Below are positions 1 to 6,737 of a DNA stretch of 10,711 nt, piece by piece. A program made the translations under genes and the position numbers. Below the pieces are notes generated by a model. The model was not told where the DNA came from. It saw only the letters and a list, made by a program, of their open reading frames with translations, and ran no database searches. Position 1 is the stretch's first letter; the number at the start of each line of letters is the position of its first letter. The DNA is from Actinomycetota bacterium (lineage in GTDB: Bacteria > Actinomycetota > Actinomycetes > S36-B12 > UBA10799): assembly GCA_003452655.1 (NCBI GenBank), contig DMNR01000035.1, forward strand, positions 1-10,711. Direction: 5' to 3'.

Positions 1-1171
1 GGTAGAGCGTCTGCTTGATTGCCAGCACTTTGCGGTCGTTAGCGGCCTGCTCCAAGAAGCGTTGCACGCTTGTCGAGAAGGAGTCGTAGGGATGGTGGAG
101 CAGGACGTCTCCGTGCTTCATCGCGGCCAACACGTCCGGCGCCGATGCAGTCTCGACCTCGGCAAGTTCACGGTTCGTCTTGGGTACGAAAGCCGGGTCT
201 TTCAGGTCGTCGCGGTCAAGCCCAACCAGCGTCCACAATCCGGTCAGGTCGAGTGGTCCGGCAAGTCGAAAGACTTCCGAATCGCTAACGCCGAGCTCGC
301 GTACGAGTAGATCCAGGACGTGCTCGTCGATCGTATGCTCGACCTCGAGTCGAACTGGCGGTCCAAACCGACGGCGCATGAGTTCGCGCTCGAGCGCCTT
401 CAGCAGGTTCTCGGCATCGTCTTCCTCGACCTCGACGTCTTCATTCCGAGTGACTCGGAAGGTGTGGTGTTGTTGTACTTCTAGACCCGGGAACAGCCGG
501 TCGAGGTGGGCAGCGATCACGTCTTCTAAAGGTGTGAAGCGCTGTGGGCCGACTTGGATGAACCGAGGCAGCATCTCTGGCACCTTGACGCGGGCAAAGA
601 GCTCGGCATCGGTGTCAGGGTTACGGACGATCACCGCAAGGCTCAGCGACAGCCCAGAGATGTAGGGAAATGGGTGCGCAGGGTCAACTGCCAGCGGAGT
701 GAGAACCGGGAATACTCGGTTGTCGAAGAGCTCCGCCATGTCGACTTTCTCGGCCGCGGAAAGTTCGTCCCAGCGAACCATCTCGATGCCCTCTTCGGAC
801 AAAGCTGGCATGAGTTCATCGCGGAAGCAGTCTGCTTGGCGTTGCATGAGTTCCCGGCTTGCGGTTAGCACGGCATCGTGAACCTCACGAGGCAACATCC
901 CGCTGGCCGCTCGCACGGCGATCCCAGTCGCGATCCGGCGCTTCAAACCGGCAACGCGCACCATGTAGAACTCGTCGAGATTGCTGGCGAAGATTGCGAG
1001 GAATTTGGTGCGCTCGAGTAGCGGGAGATCCTGATTCTCCGCGAGTTCCAGTACGCGTTGATTGAAAGCCAGCCACGACAACTCACGGTCGATGAAGCGG
1101 TCCTCGGGGAGCACTGAGGCCTCGAGAACATCAAGTGGGAGGTCATCGCCGGGAACGAGGTCAGTGGTCAT
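1..1171 (-). CDS. ppk1: Polyphosphate kinase 1 (N-terminal part; gene runs off the left edge)
   Basis: This gene encodes the enzyme that reversibly polymerises the gamma-phosphate of ATP into inorganic polyphosphate. About 390 of the usual roughly 700 residues are present. The sequence shows the N-terminal signature [17 protein letters not shown] (residues 28-44), then [35 protein letters not shown] in the head domain, and HPYDSF at residues 360-365, and ends in VLAIKQTLY at the start of the catalytic C1 domain. The catalytic histidines lie beyond the edge. I chose the ATG at 1171 because the family signature begins about 25 residues later. This ATG has no clear Shine-Dalgarno. An in-frame ATG at 1240 would add 23 residues, and a strong GAGGAGGG lies between the two starts (1211-1218). 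The gene is divergent from the DUF6777 gene. Family assignment is secure; the exact start is not. Confidence 0.95.
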   Translation of the reverse strand, partial: MTTDLVPGDDLPLDVLEASVLPEDRFIDRELSWLAFNQRVLELAENQDLPLLERTKFLAIFASNLDEFYMVRVAGLKRRIATGIAVRAASGMLPREVHDAVLTASRELMQRQADCFRDELMPALSEEGIEMVRWDELSAAEKVDMAELFDNRVFPVLTPLAVDPAHPFPYISGLSLSLAVIVRNPDTDAELFARVKVPEMLPRFIQVGPQRFTPLEDVIAAHLDRLFPGLEVQQHHTFRVTRNEDVEVEEDDAENLLKALERELMRRRFGPPVRLEVEHTIDEHVLDLLVRELGVSDSEVFRLAGPLDLTGLWTLVGLDRDDLKDPAFVPKTNRELAEVETASAPDVLAAMKHGDVLLHHPYDSFSTSVQRFLEQAANDRKVLAIKQTLY

Positions 1172-1206
1172 AACGAGAGCTTGCCAGATATGTCGATCCG
1201 CTGCAC
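1168..1206 (-). CDS. Possible 12-codon leader ORF coupled to ppk1
   Basis: On the minus strand a GTG at 1206 is preceded by GAGGAGGG (1218 to 1211) at about 5 nt spacing, the best ribosome site in this intergenic region. The frame reads [12 protein letters not shown] and stops with TGA at 1168-1170, overlapping the ppk1 ATG (1171) in an ATGA arrangement that favours translational coupling. The ppk1 ATG itself has no Shine-Dalgarno, so reinitiation from this ORF would explain how it is translated. The alternative is that the ppk1 start is the in-frame ATG at 1240 and the GAGGAGGG is simply coding. No sequence family is recognised. Confidence 0.3.
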   Translation of the reverse strand: MQRIDISGKLSL

Positions 1207-1303
1207 CGCTCCCTCCTCGGGTGGGCGGAAATCGGGTCATACGGCCTGTGACCTTCGCACCGTGAAGGAGGACAATTGAACTTGCGAGAACGGGGGAATC
1301 ACC

Positions 1304-2488
1304 ATGTCGAGCTACCCACCACCACCAGATCGTCCACCACCCCCTCCAACCGCTCCGGGGCCTTACCCGCCCCCACCAGATCCACCTGCCCGCAAGCGTG
1401 GTTTCGGACTTGGCGTCTGGATCGCGATCGGCGTCGCGGCAGTGCTGGTGCTGGGACTCATGGCAGGCGGCGGGCTGTACCTCGTGAAGAGGTCCAGCGA
1501 TTCGGCAGGTTCGGGCGAGGTGATCACGGTCGTGACCGAACCCGTTTCCACCGGTTCGAATCCATTCACCCCGCCGGTTCCGCCGGGTGGGCAGACCACA
1601 ACCGACGTTGCGGTTACGAATCCAGTGACGACCACGAGCCCGGTCACTGTGAAGGGAGGAAATCCCGGCCTGTTTGGCGGCACTCAGAAGGCCACCCAAT
1701 GCGACAAGGCCAAGTTGATCGCGTTTCTCGCGGCCAACCCTGACAAGGCGGCCGCCTGGGCGCAGGTGCAAGGAATCTCGGTGGCCGATATTCCAGGATT
1801 CGTCAATGGTCAGACTTCGCTGATTCTCCGATCGGATACTCGGGTGACAAATCATGGCTGGGAAAACGGCTCAGTGACGGTGTTCCAATCCGTCCTGCAG
1901 AGTGGCACAGCCGTGCTGGTGAATAAATACGGAATGCCCACGGTGAAGTGCTATTGCGGCAACCCGCTGACTGCGCCCGCCCCGGCAACACAAGTGACGT
2001 ATCGCGGAACCACGTGGACCGGTTGGAATCCGCAATCGATCACGGTGATTGAGCAGAACGTGACAATCATCAACGACTTCACTGTGGTGAACGTCTACAC
2101 CAATGAGCCCTTCGGGCGGCCCGCGGGGAGCGACGGTGCATCAGACGGTCCGGCACCCTCGGCTACGACAGCGCCTCCGCCCACCACACCAGAACCGACT
2201 CCGACCCCGAGCATTACCTCCGGCGAGTCCGCCAGCGCCTTCGTTAAGCAGGCGGTGATGAGCAAGTTGCGTGCTTGTGCTTCGAAAGTCGGCTCGTTGG
2301 AGGAGTTTGAAGCCGTGATGGCCAAGGCCAGCTTCACCGGAGCGGCAACGTCAGACCCTTACGTCTGGAAGGTCACGGTGTCGGATAGCAGCGGAACATT
2401 CATCTGGACCGTCGACTCCCGGACGGGTTCCGTGACGGCAGCTAATGCAGATGCGAGAGAGATCGATTCGTTCTGCGCGAAGCAGTGA
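1304..2488 (+). CDS. Membrane-anchored DUF6777 domain protein with Pro-rich N-terminus
   Basis: This is a 394-residue single-pass membrane protein of unknown function. Residues 1-28 are Pro-rich (repeated PPPPD), then ARKR precedes one transmembrane segment (about 36-61), giving a probable cytoplasmic N-terminus and an exported body. A Thr/Val/Pro-rich linker leads to a globular region (about 120-265) with the features I associate with actinobacterial DUF6777: [39 protein letters not shown] and a CYCGNPL motif with C216 and C218. A second Pro/Thr linker (about 267-300) is followed by a 95-residue C-terminal domain carrying two more cysteines and a [19 protein letters not shown] strand pattern. 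The start ATG follows GGGGGA by 7 nt and an in-frame stop lies just upstream, so no longer form exists. A stronger GAAGGAGG at 1264-1271 is out of position. DUF assignment is from memory of the family. Confidence 0.85.
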   Translation: MSSYPPPPDRPPPPPTAPGPYPPPPDPPARKRGFGLGVWIAIGVAAVLVLGLMAGGGLYLVKRSSDSAGSGEVITVVTEPVSTGSNPFTPPVPPGGQTTTDVAVTNPVTTTSPVTVKGGNPGLFGGTQKATQCDKAKLIAFLAANPDKAAAWAQVQGISVADIPGFVNGQTSLILRSDTRVTNHGWENGSVTVFQSVLQSGTAVLVNKYGMPTVKCYCGNPLTAPAPATQVTYRGTTWTGWNPQSITVIEQNVTIINDFTVVNVYTNEPFGRPAGSDGASDGPAPSATTAPPPTTPEPTPTPSITSGESASAFVKQAVMSKLRACASKVGSLEEFEAVMAKASFTGAATSDPYVWKVTVSDSSGTFIWTVDSRTGSVTAANADAREIDSFCAKQ

Positions 2489-2507
2489 GAATTGCCGCTT
2501 GAAGTAC

Positions 2508-3467
2508 TCAGGCCGACGGTCGTGCCGGGACCGGCGATCGGTACAAGGTGTCCTTGTCGAAGCGGGTGAAGCCCAGCCGCTCGTACGTGGCCAATGCCGC
2601 TGAGTTGTCGGATTCAACGTGCAGCATGACCTCGGACAGCCCCTGGTGCTGCAGGTAACGCAGGCCGGCCATGGTGAGGGCCCGGCCGAGCCCCTGTGCT
2701 TGGCGTTGCGGGTCGATTCCGAGTACGTAAACCTCACCGAGGTTGTCGTTGCCTGCGTCGGAAGTGTGTTCGTGGTGATGAATCTTGGTCCAATGGAAGC
2801 CGACAAGTGCACCCTGTGAACCGTCTTGCTGCACCTCGTGGGCGAGCAGGAATCCGGCCGGATCGAACCAGTCCTCGTTGAGCCGCGCTTCGAGATCCGC
2901 CCTGGTCCAGTTGCCTTGGTCTGGGAGGTCAACAAACGCTCGGGCGTTCAACTCGAGCCAATCGTCGGTATCTCTAGTGGCGTCAAAGGGGCGGATTGCA
3001 ATGGACTTTGGAAGCCCCCCGCTATTGAGGTCGCCAGTGAGGGGACGGCGCATCCGGTACAACTCCCTTACCCGGATGAATCCGCGTGATTCAGCAAGTT
3101 GCGCAGTTGTGGCCGCGTACCCGTGGGCCCAGAGCTGCAAATATCCCGAGGTCTCCCGGAGCGCTTGGTCAAGCAATTCACCGGCTGCACCGAGGCGGCG
3201 GCCTTGGTCGTCGACTGCGATCTCGACGCTGGCGGCATCTGCCCCATTGACGCGCAGCAGGTTGGCGTAGCCGACCAAACGGGCCCCTTGCCATGCACAG
3301 ATGTGTTCTGTCGGCGTACCGGTATTTGACAGCAAACTGAGCATCACCTGCTCAGATAGTGGCCGCACGCCGTCGAGCTCAGTGACTCGTTCAGTGAGCA
3401 GTGCAATGGCATGAAGGTCCGCCTGCGACAGCGAGGTACTGGATTCAAGCTTGACCGGTTGGCTCAC
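2508..3467 (-). CDS. mshD: Mycothiol synthase (MshD), two GNAT domains
   Basis: MshD catalyses the last step of mycothiol biosynthesis, acetylating Cys-GlcN-Ins with acetyl-CoA in the cytoplasm. The 319-residue product has the expected two tandem GNAT folds. The N-terminal one has a degenerate acetyl-CoA loop (RRLGAAG within SVEIAVDDQGRRLGAAGELL); the C-terminal one has the canonical pattern LGEVYVLGIDPQRQAQGLGRAL (loop about 255-261) and a typical closing motif VESDNSAALATYERLGF. The size fits the family (about 300-320). A longer TTG-initiated reading from 3494 exists, but I prefer GTG at 3467 because GAAGGGAAG precedes it at suitable distance. The gene is divergent from glnR across 90 bp, an arrangement similar to the mshD/glnR-like neighbourhood of mycobacteria. 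It ends 19 bp from the convergent DUF6777 gene, with no obvious terminator between. Confidence 0.93.
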   Translation of the reverse strand: MSQPVKLESSTSLSQADLHAIALLTERVTELDGVRPLSEQVMLSLLSNTGTPTEHICAWQGARLVGYANLLRVNGADAASVEIAVDDQGRRLGAAGELLDQALRETSGYLQLWAHGYAATTAQLAESRGFIRVRELYRMRRPLTGDLNSGGLPKSIAIRPFDATRDTDDWLELNARAFVDLPDQGNWTRADLEARLNEDWFDPAGFLLAHEVQQDGSQGALVGFHWTKIHHHEHTSDAGNDNLGEVYVLGIDPQRQAQGLGRALTMAGLRYLQHQGLSEVMLHVESDNSAALATYERLGFTRFDKDTLYRSPVPARPSA

Positions 3468-3508
3468 TGAACTTCCCTTCGCGGACGCGCGCAATCAGGT
3501 GGTGTCGG

Positions 3509-3514
3509 TATCCT
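3509..3514 (+). promoter_or_regulatory. Possible -10 element for glnR
   Basis: TATCCT fits TAnnnT and would place the start of transcription near 3521, leaving about 37 nt of leader before the glnR ATG with its strong GGGAGGAGG (3545-3553). No convincing -35 is visible, so this is a weak call within the 90-bp mshD/glnR divergent spacer. Confidence 0.25.
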
Positions 3515-3557
3515 TCTTGGGTAGACATCATGTCGGTGGCTCGCGGGAGGAGGCGCC

Positions 3558-4268
3558 ATGAGTTCTCTCTTACTGCTCACTGACGCCCTCGCTCCAACAG
3601 CGGAAGTGCTTCCCGCACTCGGATTGTTGCAGCATCAGGTACGCGTCATGCCTGCTGACGGTGCGGCCTTGCTCGATGCTCCGCGAGTCGACGCACTGCT
3701 GGTTGATGGCCGACGCGACCTCCCGCGGGTTCGAAGTTTGTGCCGGGTAATTCGCTCGACTGGAGTCGACGTTCCCGTGCTGTTGATTGTTACGGAGGGT
3801 GGGCTGGCCGCAATCACGTTCGAGTGGGGCATCGACGACGTCCTCTTGGATTCCGCCGGACCCGCTGAGGTGGAGGCCCGGCTACGGCTGTCAATTGGTC
3901 GGCTGATTGACATCTCGACCGGGGGCGCCGTCGAGGAGATTCGCTCTGGCGAGCTGGTGATCGATGAGGCGACGTACACCGCGCGGTTGCGCAAGCGGGT
4001 TCTTGATCTGACTTTCAAGGAGTTTGAGCTACTCAAATATCTGGCGCAGCATCCCGGTCGAGTATTCACCCGGGCGCAGTTGCTGCAAGAGGTTTGGGGT
4101 TACGACTACTTCGGCGGGACCCGAACCGTTGATGTTCACGTGAGGCGGTTGCGGGCAAAACTCGGCGCCGAGCACGAGGCTCTGATTGGCACGGTTCGGA
4201 ATGTTGGCTATCGGTTTGTCGTTCCTCCTCGAGAGGAACAGGCCCAAGCCGGAGTTGTGAGCGAATGA
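3558..4268 (+). CDS. glnR: GlnR-type atypical OmpR-family nitrogen regulator
   Basis: This is a 236-residue DNA-binding regulator. Residues 1-120 form a receiver-like domain beginning [11 protein letters not shown] and containing [37 protein letters not shown] and [11 protein letters not shown], which match what I recall of actinomycete GlnR almost phrase by phrase. The conserved Asp falls at D50 (VDGRRD), but the usual acidic phosphorylation pocket is absent, as in GlnR, which works as a dimer without canonical phosphorylation. Residues about 140-228 are an OmpR winged helix ([48 protein letters not shown]). In Streptomyces and relatives GlnR controls nitrogen assimilation genes. The start is the ATG preceded by GGGAGGAGG at 4 nt. 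The stop overlaps the next gene's start (ATGA), so the two are probably cotranscribed and coupled. Confidence 0.92.
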   Translation: MSSLLLLTDALAPTAEVLPALGLLQHQVRVMPADGAALLDAPRVDALLVDGRRDLPRVRSLCRVIRSTGVDVPVLLIVTEGGLAAITFEWGIDDVLLDSAGPAEVEARLRLSIGRLIDISTGGAVEEIRSGELVIDEATYTARLRKRVLDLTFKEFELLKYLAQHPGRVFTRAQLLQEVWGYDYFGGTRTVDVHVRRLRAKLGAEHEALIGTVRNVGYRFVVPPREEQAQAGVVSE

Positions 4269-4714
4269 ACTCAGCAGGAATCGTTGCGTTAGTCGCCGTG
4301 CTCGCGCTCGCCACAGCGTTTGGCCTATGGCGTCGTCGCGTTGATGGAAAATTCAACGAGACCAAGGCAACTTCGGTCGCCAAGGAACAGCATTTGACCG
4401 CCGGACAGCTTGGTCAACCGCTAGGAGACCTGGCGACACTGGTGGAGTTTTCCAGCGCGTTCTGCGCGCCGTGTCGCGCGACCCGCAAGGTGTTGGACCG
4501 GGTAGTCGACGACGTTCATGGCATCGCGCTCATCGAGATTGATGCCGAACAGCGCCTCGACCTGACTCGCCAGTTTGGAGTGATGCGCACACCGACGGTG
4601 TTGATCTTGGATTCCGAGGGTGTTGTCAGGCATCGCGCGGCGGGGCAGCCTCGATACGCTGACGTCGTTGGCGCACTCGGCGCTGTGGTTCCTGGCGCCT
4701 CATCTACCAGTTGA
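4265..4714 (+). CDS. Membrane-anchored thioredoxin-like protein (ThiX type)
   Basis: This 149-residue protein starts with one N-terminal membrane segment (about 4-22, then WRRR), placing the rest on one face of the membrane. The thioredoxin fold follows: [19 protein letters not shown] carries the active-site C67-A-P-C70, and [11 protein letters not shown] carries the cis-proline P110. The role is probably reduction of protein or small-molecule disulfides or persulfides. Mycobacteria have a thioredoxin-like gene (thiX) in the equivalent place, next to the DUF4395/cysA2/sseC genes. Its ATG overlaps the glnR stop by 4 nt (ATGA), so translation is likely coupled. Orientation of the anchor is not certain: positive charges after the segment suggest a cytoplasmic thioredoxin domain. 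Confidence 0.88.
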   Translation: MNSAGIVALVAVLALATAFGLWRRRVDGKFNETKATSVAKEQHLTAGQLGQPLGDLATLVEFSSAFCAPCRATRKVLDRVVDDVHGIALIEIDAEQRLDLTRQFGVMRTPTVLILDSEGVVRHRAAGQPRYADVVGALGAVVPGASSTS

Positions 4715-4734
4715 CGTGAATTCGTGACCCCCTC

Positions 4735-4764
4735 TGGACGAACGAGTAGCAATGCGCCTACTCT
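4735..4764 (+). promoter_or_regulatory. Promoter of the cysteine-leader operon, -10 inside an inverted repeat
   Basis: TACTCT at 4759-4764 fits the TAnnnT -10 consensus, with TGGACG at 4735-4740 as a possible -35 (18-nt spacer). Seven nucleotides separate the -10 from the ATG of the leader ORF at 4772, so the transcript would begin at or next to the A of that ATG. The -10 is overlapped by a 6-bp inverted repeat, GAGTAG (4744-4749) and CTACTC (4758-4763), which could be an operator or the weak end hairpin of the glnR-thioredoxin transcript; there is no T-tract. Confidence 0.5.
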
Positions 4765-4771
4765 TGACCAC

Positions 4772-4849
4772 ATGTCCGTAGAGGTGGTTCTCGTTAAGCG
4801 CCGCACAGTTGATTACTGTCGCGCCACCACCTGTATGTGTATGTCCTAG
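4772..4849 (+). CDS. Leaderless cysteine leader peptide (25 aa)
   Basis: A 25-codon ORF begins with ATG at 4772 and ends with TAG at 4847-4849. It has no Shine-Dalgarno, but a TAnnnT -10 ends 7 nt upstream, so it should be translated as a leaderless mRNA. Its second half reads VKRRTVDYCRATTCMCMS, with cysteines at positions 16, 21 and 23. The RR-x-VD-x-CR core followed by Cys codons close to the stop resembles the short 'putative leader peptides' that precede sulfur and cysteine genes across actinobacteria, and the leaderless poly-cysteine ORFs shown in mycobacteria to attenuate the equivalent operon in response to cysteine. It sits 141 nt ahead of the DUF4395-sulfurtransferase-sseC genes. 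The inference is that ribosome progress over the Cys codons reports cysteinyl-tRNA supply. Family resemblance is from memory. Confidence 0.75.
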   Translation: MSVEVVLVKRRTVDYCRATTCMCMS

Positions 4850-4861
4850 TTGCAGTTGGCT

Positions 4862-4890
4862 CGGCCACTGCTGCTTTGACCGCAGGGCCG
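4862..4890 (+). promoter_or_regulatory. Hairpin after the cysteine leader ORF (candidate attenuator structure)
   Basis: CGGCC (4862-4866) pairs with GGCCG (4886-4890), and CTGC (4868-4871) pairs with GCAG (4882-4885), giving a 9-bp GC-rich stem with one bulged A (4867) and a 10-nt loop. It begins 12 nt after the leader stop codon. No U-tract follows, so it would be a tailless terminator, a pause hairpin or part of a switch. Further down, a palindrome CCGGATCCGG (4895-4904), a C-rich stretch (about 4912-4925) and a small hairpin TTGAT/ATCAA (4960-4964/4971-4975) just before the DUF4395 ribosome site complete the 141-nt leader. Confidence 0.4.
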
Positions 4891-4990
4891 TTCGCCGGAT
4901 CCGGACGATTACTCTCCCCCGCGTCACCAAAGCTTCAGTGTTCAGCCGTCACAGACCCATTGATCGGCGAATCAACCTGAAGGAATCACA

Positions 4991-5488
4991 ATGACCACCC
5001 AGGCATCACAGCAGGCAACTACCAGGACTCGTCCGCCTGCGAATCAGATCGATCCGCGCGGGCCACGGTTTGGAGCCGCGATCACCACCGTGGTCCTTGC
5101 TCTGATCCTCCTGTTTGGGCCGAATTCACCCATCGCCGCACTCTTGCTGACAATTCAAATCCTGGCATTCGCTGCCGGAGCGATTCTTGGCCTGCAGGCG
5201 CAGCCGTACGGGTGGATCTACCGCACGTTCGTGCGGCCTCGCTTGGGCCCACCGTCGGAGCTTGAGGATCAAGCGCCACCCAGGTTTGCTCAGGCGGTTG
5301 GCCTCGTCTTCGGATTGGCCGGAGCAGCAGGTTTGCTGCTCGGGCTCGATGTCCTCTTCTACGCAGCAATTGCCATGGCGTTGGCGGCTGCGTTCCTCAA
5401 TGCAGCCTTCAACTTCTGTCTTGGCTGCGAGATGTACTTACTGTTCAAGCGGATTGGGGTGGGACGCAAGCCGCTGACACAGTCATAG
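4991..5488 (+). CDS. DUF4395 integral membrane protein with CxxC motif
   Basis: This 165-residue protein has a polar N-terminus, then IDPRGPRFGAAIT (about 20-32), which is typical for the start of DUF4395, and about four hydrophobic segments (roughly 28-43, 47-68, 100-119, 122-141). The end carries FNFCLGCEMYLL, with C143-x-x-C146 at the membrane boundary. The molecular function of the family is not established. In actinobacteria it is regularly found beside thioredoxin-like and rhodanese genes, as here, which suggests a role in moving or relaying reducing equivalents or sulfur across the membrane (inference). The ATG has GAAGGA (4979-4984) at a normal distance. It is the first large gene after the cysteine leader peptide. 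Confidence 0.85.
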   Translation: MTTQASQQATTRTRPPANQIDPRGPRFGAAITTVVLALILLFGPNSPIAALLLTIQILAFAAGAILGLQAQPYGWIYRTFVRPRLGPPSELEDQAPPRFAQAVGLVFGLAGAAGLLLGLDVLFYAAIAMALAAAFLNAAFNFCLGCEMYLLFKRIGVGRKPLTQS

Positions 5489-5547
5489 ATCAACCACCCG
5501 AAACGAAATCAAAAGACATCCAACCAAGAACTCACACACAACAACTC
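5489..5547 (+). promoter_or_regulatory. A/C-rich, nearly G-free spacer before the sulfurtransferase gene
   Basis: These 59 nt hold 29 A, 21 C, 5 T and only 4 G by hand count, in sharp contrast to the GC-rich surroundings. They lie between the DUF4395 stop and the AAGGAG ribosome site (5548-5553) of the sulfurtransferase. Such RNA would be unstructured. It may keep the ribosome site open for high translation, or act as a C-over-G Rho-loading stretch within the operon. No hairpin is visible in it. Confidence 0.45.
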
Positions 5548-5558
5548 AAGGAGAAGCC

Positions 5559-6422
5559 GTGAGCCGTGAAAGTGCGCTGGTATCAGCCGACTGGGTCGAG
5601 GAAAACCTCGACACCCCAAACGTTGTTCTCGTCGAGGTAGACGAAGACACCGCTGCGTACGACAAGAACCACATCCGCAATGCAGTTCGCATTGACTGGC
5701 AGGACGACCTGCAGGATCCTGTCCGTCGCGACTTCGTGAGCAAGGCTCAGTTCGAAGAGCTTTTGGGCCGCAAGGGGATTGCCAACGATGACATCGTTGT
5801 CCTCTACGGCGGCAACAACAACTGGTTCGCCTCCTACGCGTACTGGTACTTCAAACTGTATGGACACCAAGACGTGCGCCTGCTTGATGGTGGACGCAAG
5901 AAGTGGGAACTCGATTCCCGCGAGTTGGTTGAAGAAGTTCCCGAGCGGGCGGCCACGAGTTACACCGCGCAGGAACAGGATGCGACCATTCGTGCCTTCC
6001 GCGATGACTTGACCGCAGCAATTGGTGTCCAGAACATTGTCGATGTTCGCAGCCCAGATGAGTACTCAGGCAAGCTGCTTGCCCCGGCTCACCTTCCGCA
6101 GGAACAGTCGCAGCGTGCGGGTCACATCCCGACTGCCGCGAACATTCCGTGGAGCAAAGCCGCCAACGACGATGGCACTTTCCGTTCAGATGCTGAGCTC
6201 AAGGAGCTCTACGAGACCGAAGGGGTCGATCTGAGCAAGGACACGATCGCGTACTGCCGGATTGGTGAGCGTTCAGCTCACACGTGGTTCGTCTTGCACG
6301 AAATCCTCGGTGTCGACAACGTCAAGAACTACGACGGTTCGTGGACTGAGTACGGTTCGCTAGTGGGCGTTCCGGTGCAGAAGGGTGCCGTTCCAGGTGG
6401 CCCCGAAGGTGGCGAAGCCTGA
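5559..6422 (+). CDS. cysA2: Two-domain rhodanese sulfurtransferase (CysA2 type)
   Basis: This 287-residue cytoplasmic enzyme moves sulfane sulfur from a donor such as thiosulfate or 3-mercaptopyruvate to a thiol acceptor. Two rhodanese domains are seen. The N-terminal one (about 1-150) has WFASYAYWYFKLYGHQDVRLLDGG, but the active loop position reads VLYGGNNN without cysteine, as is usual for the structural domain. The C-terminal one (about 158-275) carries VDVRSPDEYSG, GHIPTAANIPW and the catalytic loop C233-R-I-G-E-R-S, the version typical of actinobacterial CysA proteins rather than the CRKGVT or CG-S/A-GVT loops of classical TST and MST. The GTG start follows AAGGAG at 5 nt. The gene stop overlaps the start of sseC (TGATG). 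The physiological donor cannot be told from sequence. Confidence 0.93.
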   Translation: MSRESALVSADWVEENLDTPNVVLVEVDEDTAAYDKNHIRNAVRIDWQDDLQDPVRRDFVSKAQFEELLGRKGIANDDIVVLYGGNNNWFASYAYWYFKLYGHQDVRLLDGGRKKWELDSRELVEEVPERAATSYTAQEQDATIRAFRDDLTAAIGVQNIVDVRSPDEYSGKLLAPAHLPQEQSQRAGHIPTAANIPWSKAANDDGTFRSDAELKELYETEGVDLSKDTIAYCRIGERSAHTWFVLHEILGVDNVKNYDGSWTEYGSLVGVPVQKGAVPGGPEGGEA

Positions 6423-6721
6423 TGTGCAGCGCAACCGTTGGTGGACTCTCATTGGAAGGAATTGACGTGACGAAGGAAACCGTAATTCAGGGAACTGTGT
6501 CCCGCGACGGGCAGCCAGTTGGTGGCGCTTATGTGCGCTTGCTCGACGGCTCAGGTGAGTTCACTGCTGAGGTTCCGACGAGTGCGACCGGTCAGTTCCG
6601 GTTCTTTGCGGCTCCCGGAAGCTGGACGTTGCGCACCTTGGCTCCAGGCTCGACGCTTGACCGCCAGGTCGTCGCCAGTCAGGGTCAAGCCGTTGACGTA
6701 GCCGTGGAGTTGCCCGCCTAG
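6422..6721 (+). CDS. sseC: DUF1416 / SseC-like protein
   Basis: This is a 99-residue small protein with an MCS start, a feature shared with mycobacterial SseC, followed by VTKETVIQGTVSRDGQPVGGAYVRLLDGSGEFTAEV and TGQFRFFAAPGSWTLRTL. The pattern is a carboxypeptidase-regulatory/transthyretin-like beta sandwich. Its function is unknown. In actinobacteria it almost always follows a CysA2-type sulfurtransferase, suggesting it assists sulfur transfer; the conserved second-position Cys is an obvious candidate for carrying sulfur (inference). The ATG overlaps the upstream TGA by one base (TGATG), so translation is probably coupled. A GTG at 6467 with GGAAGGAA upstream would give a shorter form lacking the MCS start, which I think less likely given the family. 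Confidence 0.9.
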   Translation: MCSATVGGLSLEGIDVTKETVIQGTVSRDGQPVGGAYVRLLDGSGEFTAEVPTSATGQFRFFAAPGSWTLRTLAPGSTLDRQVVASQGQAVDVAVELPA

Positions 6722-6737
6722 GCAGTCGCCTCCCGCT

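Noticed and set aside
1276..1743. 155-codon frame from a TTG right after a GAAGGAGG site
   Set aside because: It runs out of frame through the DUF6777 gene, is Arg-rich and shows no family features; the strong ribosome-like site is more likely coincidental.
2489..2507. Terminator between the convergent DUF6777 and mshD genes
   Set aside because: The 19-bp gap holds no inverted repeat or T-tract.
2351..2935. 194-codon minus-strand frame across the mshD 3' end
   Set aside because: It is in a different frame from mshD, Ser/Arg/Thr-rich, and overlaps two well-supported genes.
3467..3494. Longer mshD from the TTG at 3494
   Set aside because: GTG at 3467 has a good GAAGGGAAG ribosome site and gives the usual family length; the extension adds nothing recognisable.
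4764..4769. TTGACC as a -35 box for the DUF4395 operon
   Set aside because: No -10 lies at 16-19 nt after it, whereas TACTCT (4759-4764) is well placed to start transcription at the leader ATG.
4895..4904. CCGGATCCGG palindrome as a regulator site
   Set aside because: It is a short self-complementary stretch of a kind expected by chance in GC-rich DNA and has no recognised consensus; kept only as part of the leader description.
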